Assembly: GCA_002409965.1 (NCBI GenBank)
Contig: DHON01000086.1
Location: 28,891 to 54,146 of the forward strand
DNA: 25,256 bases
Reading direction: 5' to 3'
Origin: Firmicutes bacterium UBA5389
Lineage (GTDB): Bacteria; Bacillota; DTU025
This document shows, piece after piece, positions 23,578 to 25,256 of the stretch (positions are counted from its first letter, which is position 1; each line of letters starts with the position of its first letter). The translations under genes were made by a program, and so were the position numbers. The notes beneath the pieces are model-generated. The model searched no databases, was not told the origin of the DNA, and worked only from the letters and a program-made list of their open reading frames with translations.

Positions 23578-24648
23578 TTACTCGGCCTGAGCCTTGCCCT
23601 TTCCAGACCCCCGAACTCCCATGTACCCGATGATGGTCATCACAGCAAGAGCCGCCGCCGTAGCGACCTTGCCATTGGCGGTCGGCCCGGCCGCCGATGA
23701 AGCGATGCCCCAGTTGTGCGCGAACGCAGCGCCGACAAGCATGCCCAGGAAGGCCATGACGCCGTCCGCATCGCCTTCGCCAGCCAAGATGCACTGGCGC
23801 AGGGGGCATCCGCCAAGCAACGAGGCGCCCAGCCCTACTGCAGCCAGGCCCAAGAAATTCCATAGTCCATCGGTATGAGCCACAGGCTGCCCGGCAAATC
23901 CCAACTTGAATCCGCCGGAAACCAGGTTGAGAATGAGCGCAACCCCGAAAATGGCTGCAAACCCGTTGAATAGATGAGGATCTCGGATGAGGATCAGATC
24001 GCGTATCCCGCCGGCCAGGCAGAGCCGCGAGCGCTGTGCGAGAGCGCCGACGATGAGGCCGGCCGCAAGCGCCGCGAGCACTGGGGCGTGCGCTGAGCCC
24101 GGGCCCTTGGAACTAAAGAAGATGAACGCAGGCGCGGTGATCGCCAGGATCACCAATAGCACGCTGAACACAGGGAGCGCCACAGCGTTGCCTGCCGGCA
24201 TGCGCGCGCTCCTGCCGAGTGTGAAGCCGCGCCGCAGGAAGAGAGCGCCCACCCATATTCCAGCTGTGAAGCCCAAGATGCCGAACACGGCGTTGAGATC
24301 CCCGCCTGCCAGGCGCAGGACCATTCTGAGAGGACAGCCTAGGAAGACTAGCGCGCCGATCATCACGAAGAAGCCCAGCACGAACCGGAGCACCGGCGAA
24401 GACCCGCCCCGCGCCCGAAATTCCCCTGCGGCTAGGGCAGCCAACATAGAACCTATGATGAAACCAGGTACCTCTGGGCGCAGATACTGCACAACCTCCG
24501 CCCTGTGCAGGCCGAGCCCGCCTGCGATGTCACGAATGAAGCACGCGATACAGATTCCCATGTTCGCCGGGTTCCCGGCCTTGGCCAGAAACACACTGAG
24601 CGCCCCGACAACGGCGCCCGCCACTAGCACTACTCGTCGTTGGTCCAT
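23578..24648 (-). CDS. yedE: YedE-family putative selenium transporter
   Basis: A 356-residue membrane protein of the YeeE/YedE superfamily with about ten hydrophobic segments. It has two pseudo-repeats, each with GCPLR (104-108 and 280-284), and cysteines Cys33, Cys36, Cys210 and Cys286. The N-terminal KAGNPANMGICIACFIRDIAGGLGL and the LCLAGGIRDLILIRDPHLFNGF block (209-230) match the subgroup found in selenium gene clusters, rather than the thiosulfate importer. The ATG at 24648 follows GGGGAGGGG by about 10 nt; an in-frame extension upstream runs through the leader and repeat and is not credible. It is first in the set with the TusA-like and DUF3343 genes. Selenium transport by YedE is inferred from co-occurrence in the literature rather than directly shown. 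Confidence 0.9.
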   Translation of the reverse strand: MDQRRVVLVAGAVVGALSVFLAKAGNPANMGICIACFIRDIAGGLGLHRAEVVQYLRPEVPGFIIGSMLAALAAGEFRARGGSSPVLRFVLGFFVMIGALVFLGCPLRMVLRLAGGDLNAVFGILGFTAGIWVGALFLRRGFTLGRSARMPAGNAVALPVFSVLLVILAITAPAFIFFSSKGPGSAHAPVLAALAAGLIVGALAQRSRLCLAGGIRDLILIRDPHLFNGFAAIFGVALILNLVSGGFKLGFAGQPVAHTDGLWNFLGLAAVGLGASLLGGCPLRQCILAGEGDADGVMAFLGMLVGAAFAHNWGIASSAAGPTANGKVATAAALAVMTIIGYMGVRGSGKGKAQAE

Positions 24649-24738
24649 TTTCGAACTAGCCCCTCCCCAATGCATTTGCACACACGCGCGCCCACACGCA
24701 TGCTTGCGTGCCCGTGGGCACAGTATCAAGATGCCCAC
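24649..24738 (-). promoter_or_regulatory. Structured 5' leader of the yedE set with alternative hairpins
   Basis: TGCCCAC at 24732-24738 and GTGGGCA at 24714-24720 are perfect partners with an 11-nt loop. The 24714-24719 part can instead pair with GCCCAC at 24690-24695, around the stem CACGCA/TGCGTG (24695-24700 with 24705-24710). The two pairings exclude each other, as in attenuators and some riboswitches. The first dyad also lies at the predicted start of transcription, where it could be a protein operator. Confidence 0.45.
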
Positions 24739-24745
24739 ACAGTTG

Positions 24746-24775
24746 AGTATAGGCTGAGGCAGCGCGCTGCGGCAA
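24746..24775 (-). promoter_or_regulatory. Predicted sigma-70-type promoter of yedE
   Basis: On the minus strand, TTGCCG (-35, 24770-24775) and TATACT (-10, 24746-24751, five of six consensus bases) are separated by 18 nt. Transcription would start near 24739, giving a leader of about 91 nt before the yedE ATG. No competing site of similar quality was seen between the repeat and the gene. Confidence 0.5.
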
Positions 24776-24844
24776 ATAGGAGATATTGATCGACCATATG
24801 CCAGCCATACGGTTTGCCTATATGTCTGCGGTGCACTGTCAGTG

Positions 24845-24971
24845 CCCCGCCAAAGTCGTGCTAACCGTGCACACCGCATGTCTTGGCCGCTCATGTGACT
24901 TGCGGATGGCCGCGGGCGCGGTCGAAAAGCACCTAGCGCTGGGCCGAGACTGAGGCGCGACCGAGGCACGG
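24845..24971. repeat. Dispersed repeat alpha, copy 3 (shortened)
   Basis: Shares with copy 1 the block containing GCATGTCTTGGCCGCTC and TGTGACT, then a G+C-rich variable part and CCGAGACTGAGGCG(C/A)GACCGAG. It then jumps to the beta element, so roughly 130 nt present in copy 1 are missing, which looks like an internal deletion. Orientation is the same as in copy 1. Confidence 0.7.
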
Positions 24972-25256
24972 CGGCCTGAAAGACCGCATGGCCGGTCTGT
25001 TGAGCTTACCCCCACCTTCCTGCTTCCCGAAATCGCGGCCACTCCATAGACGTAGTCCAGCCGTTGAGCAGGCTGCGTATGGCATAACCTGGGATGTTCA
25101 CTTTTTGACGGAAGTTCCGCGGATAACGTCCAAAGGTGAACACAGGTGCGTTCATTATTGAACATAGGTGCATTCATTATTGAGCACTGGCAGGCAAGTA
25201 GAGGCAAGACCCTGGCTGAATCCACCATAGAACCGATACCCGCTAGCATGTTATGG
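24972..25256. repeat. Dispersed repeat beta, copy 2 (reaches window end)
   Basis: Collinear with 19571-19854 over its whole visible length, with scattered substitutions and almost no indels. The tandem 22-nt units lie at 25138-25159 and 25160-25181. The last bases of the window correspond to the last bases of copy 1, so the element may end at or just beyond the window edge. Confidence 0.8.

Noticed and set aside
24649..24969. N-terminal extension of yedE by about 107 residues
   Set aside because: The frame runs through a promoter, hairpins and the alpha repeat; a strong ribosome binding site precedes the ATG at 24648.

Overview
The window looks like the chromosome of an anaerobic, amino-acid- or peptide-using bacterium, moderately G+C-rich, with strong purine-rich ribosome binding sites (GGGAGG, AGGAGG) in front of most genes and some GTG starts. 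A Bacillota (Clostridia-like) lineage is the most likely source and Synergistota is an alternative; no ribosomal RNA gene is present to settle this.

Region 1 (about 1-13117, all minus strand) reads as one long operon running right to left. It begins with a class III aminotransferase and a CoA-acylating (methyl)malonate-semialdehyde dehydrogenase. It continues with an S58/P1 Ntn aminopeptidase, a 57-residue small protein, a complete LivGFHMK-type ABC importer, a C45-family amide hydrolase/acyltransferase, ketopantoate reductase (PanE), ketopantoate hydroxymethyltransferase (PanB) and a secreted HAD acid phosphatase. A 10-bp-arm inverted repeat follows at 9-47. The combination suggests catabolism rather than synthesis. 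Two Ntn amidases could release beta-alanine from an amide, the aminotransferase and dehydrogenase could take beta-alanine to acetyl-CoA, and PanE/PanB run in reverse could take pantoate to 2-ketoisovalerate. A pantothenate or beta-alanyl-amide degradation operon with its own importer is my leading hypothesis; it is an inference.

Region 2 (13118-15812) is regulatory: an IclR-family regulator with repeated GGTTTC/GAAACC half-sites on both sides, then a LysR-family regulator on the plus strand. Region 3 (15813-19199) has a CstA-family transporter (plus) converging on a MurJ lipid II flippase (minus), with a strong hairpin between them.

Region 4 (19200-25256) is mosaic. Dispersed non-coding repeats (called alpha and beta here), three 32-nt units with phased dyads, and a broken larC gene lie at 19293-21107. 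Then come oligoendopeptidase F and a selenium-associated set (DUF3343 protein, TusA-like protein, YedE transporter) whose leader can form mutually exclusive hairpins. A second alpha-beta repeat in the same orientation closes the window, so larC, pepF and the selenium genes sit between direct repeats about 5.4 kb apart.
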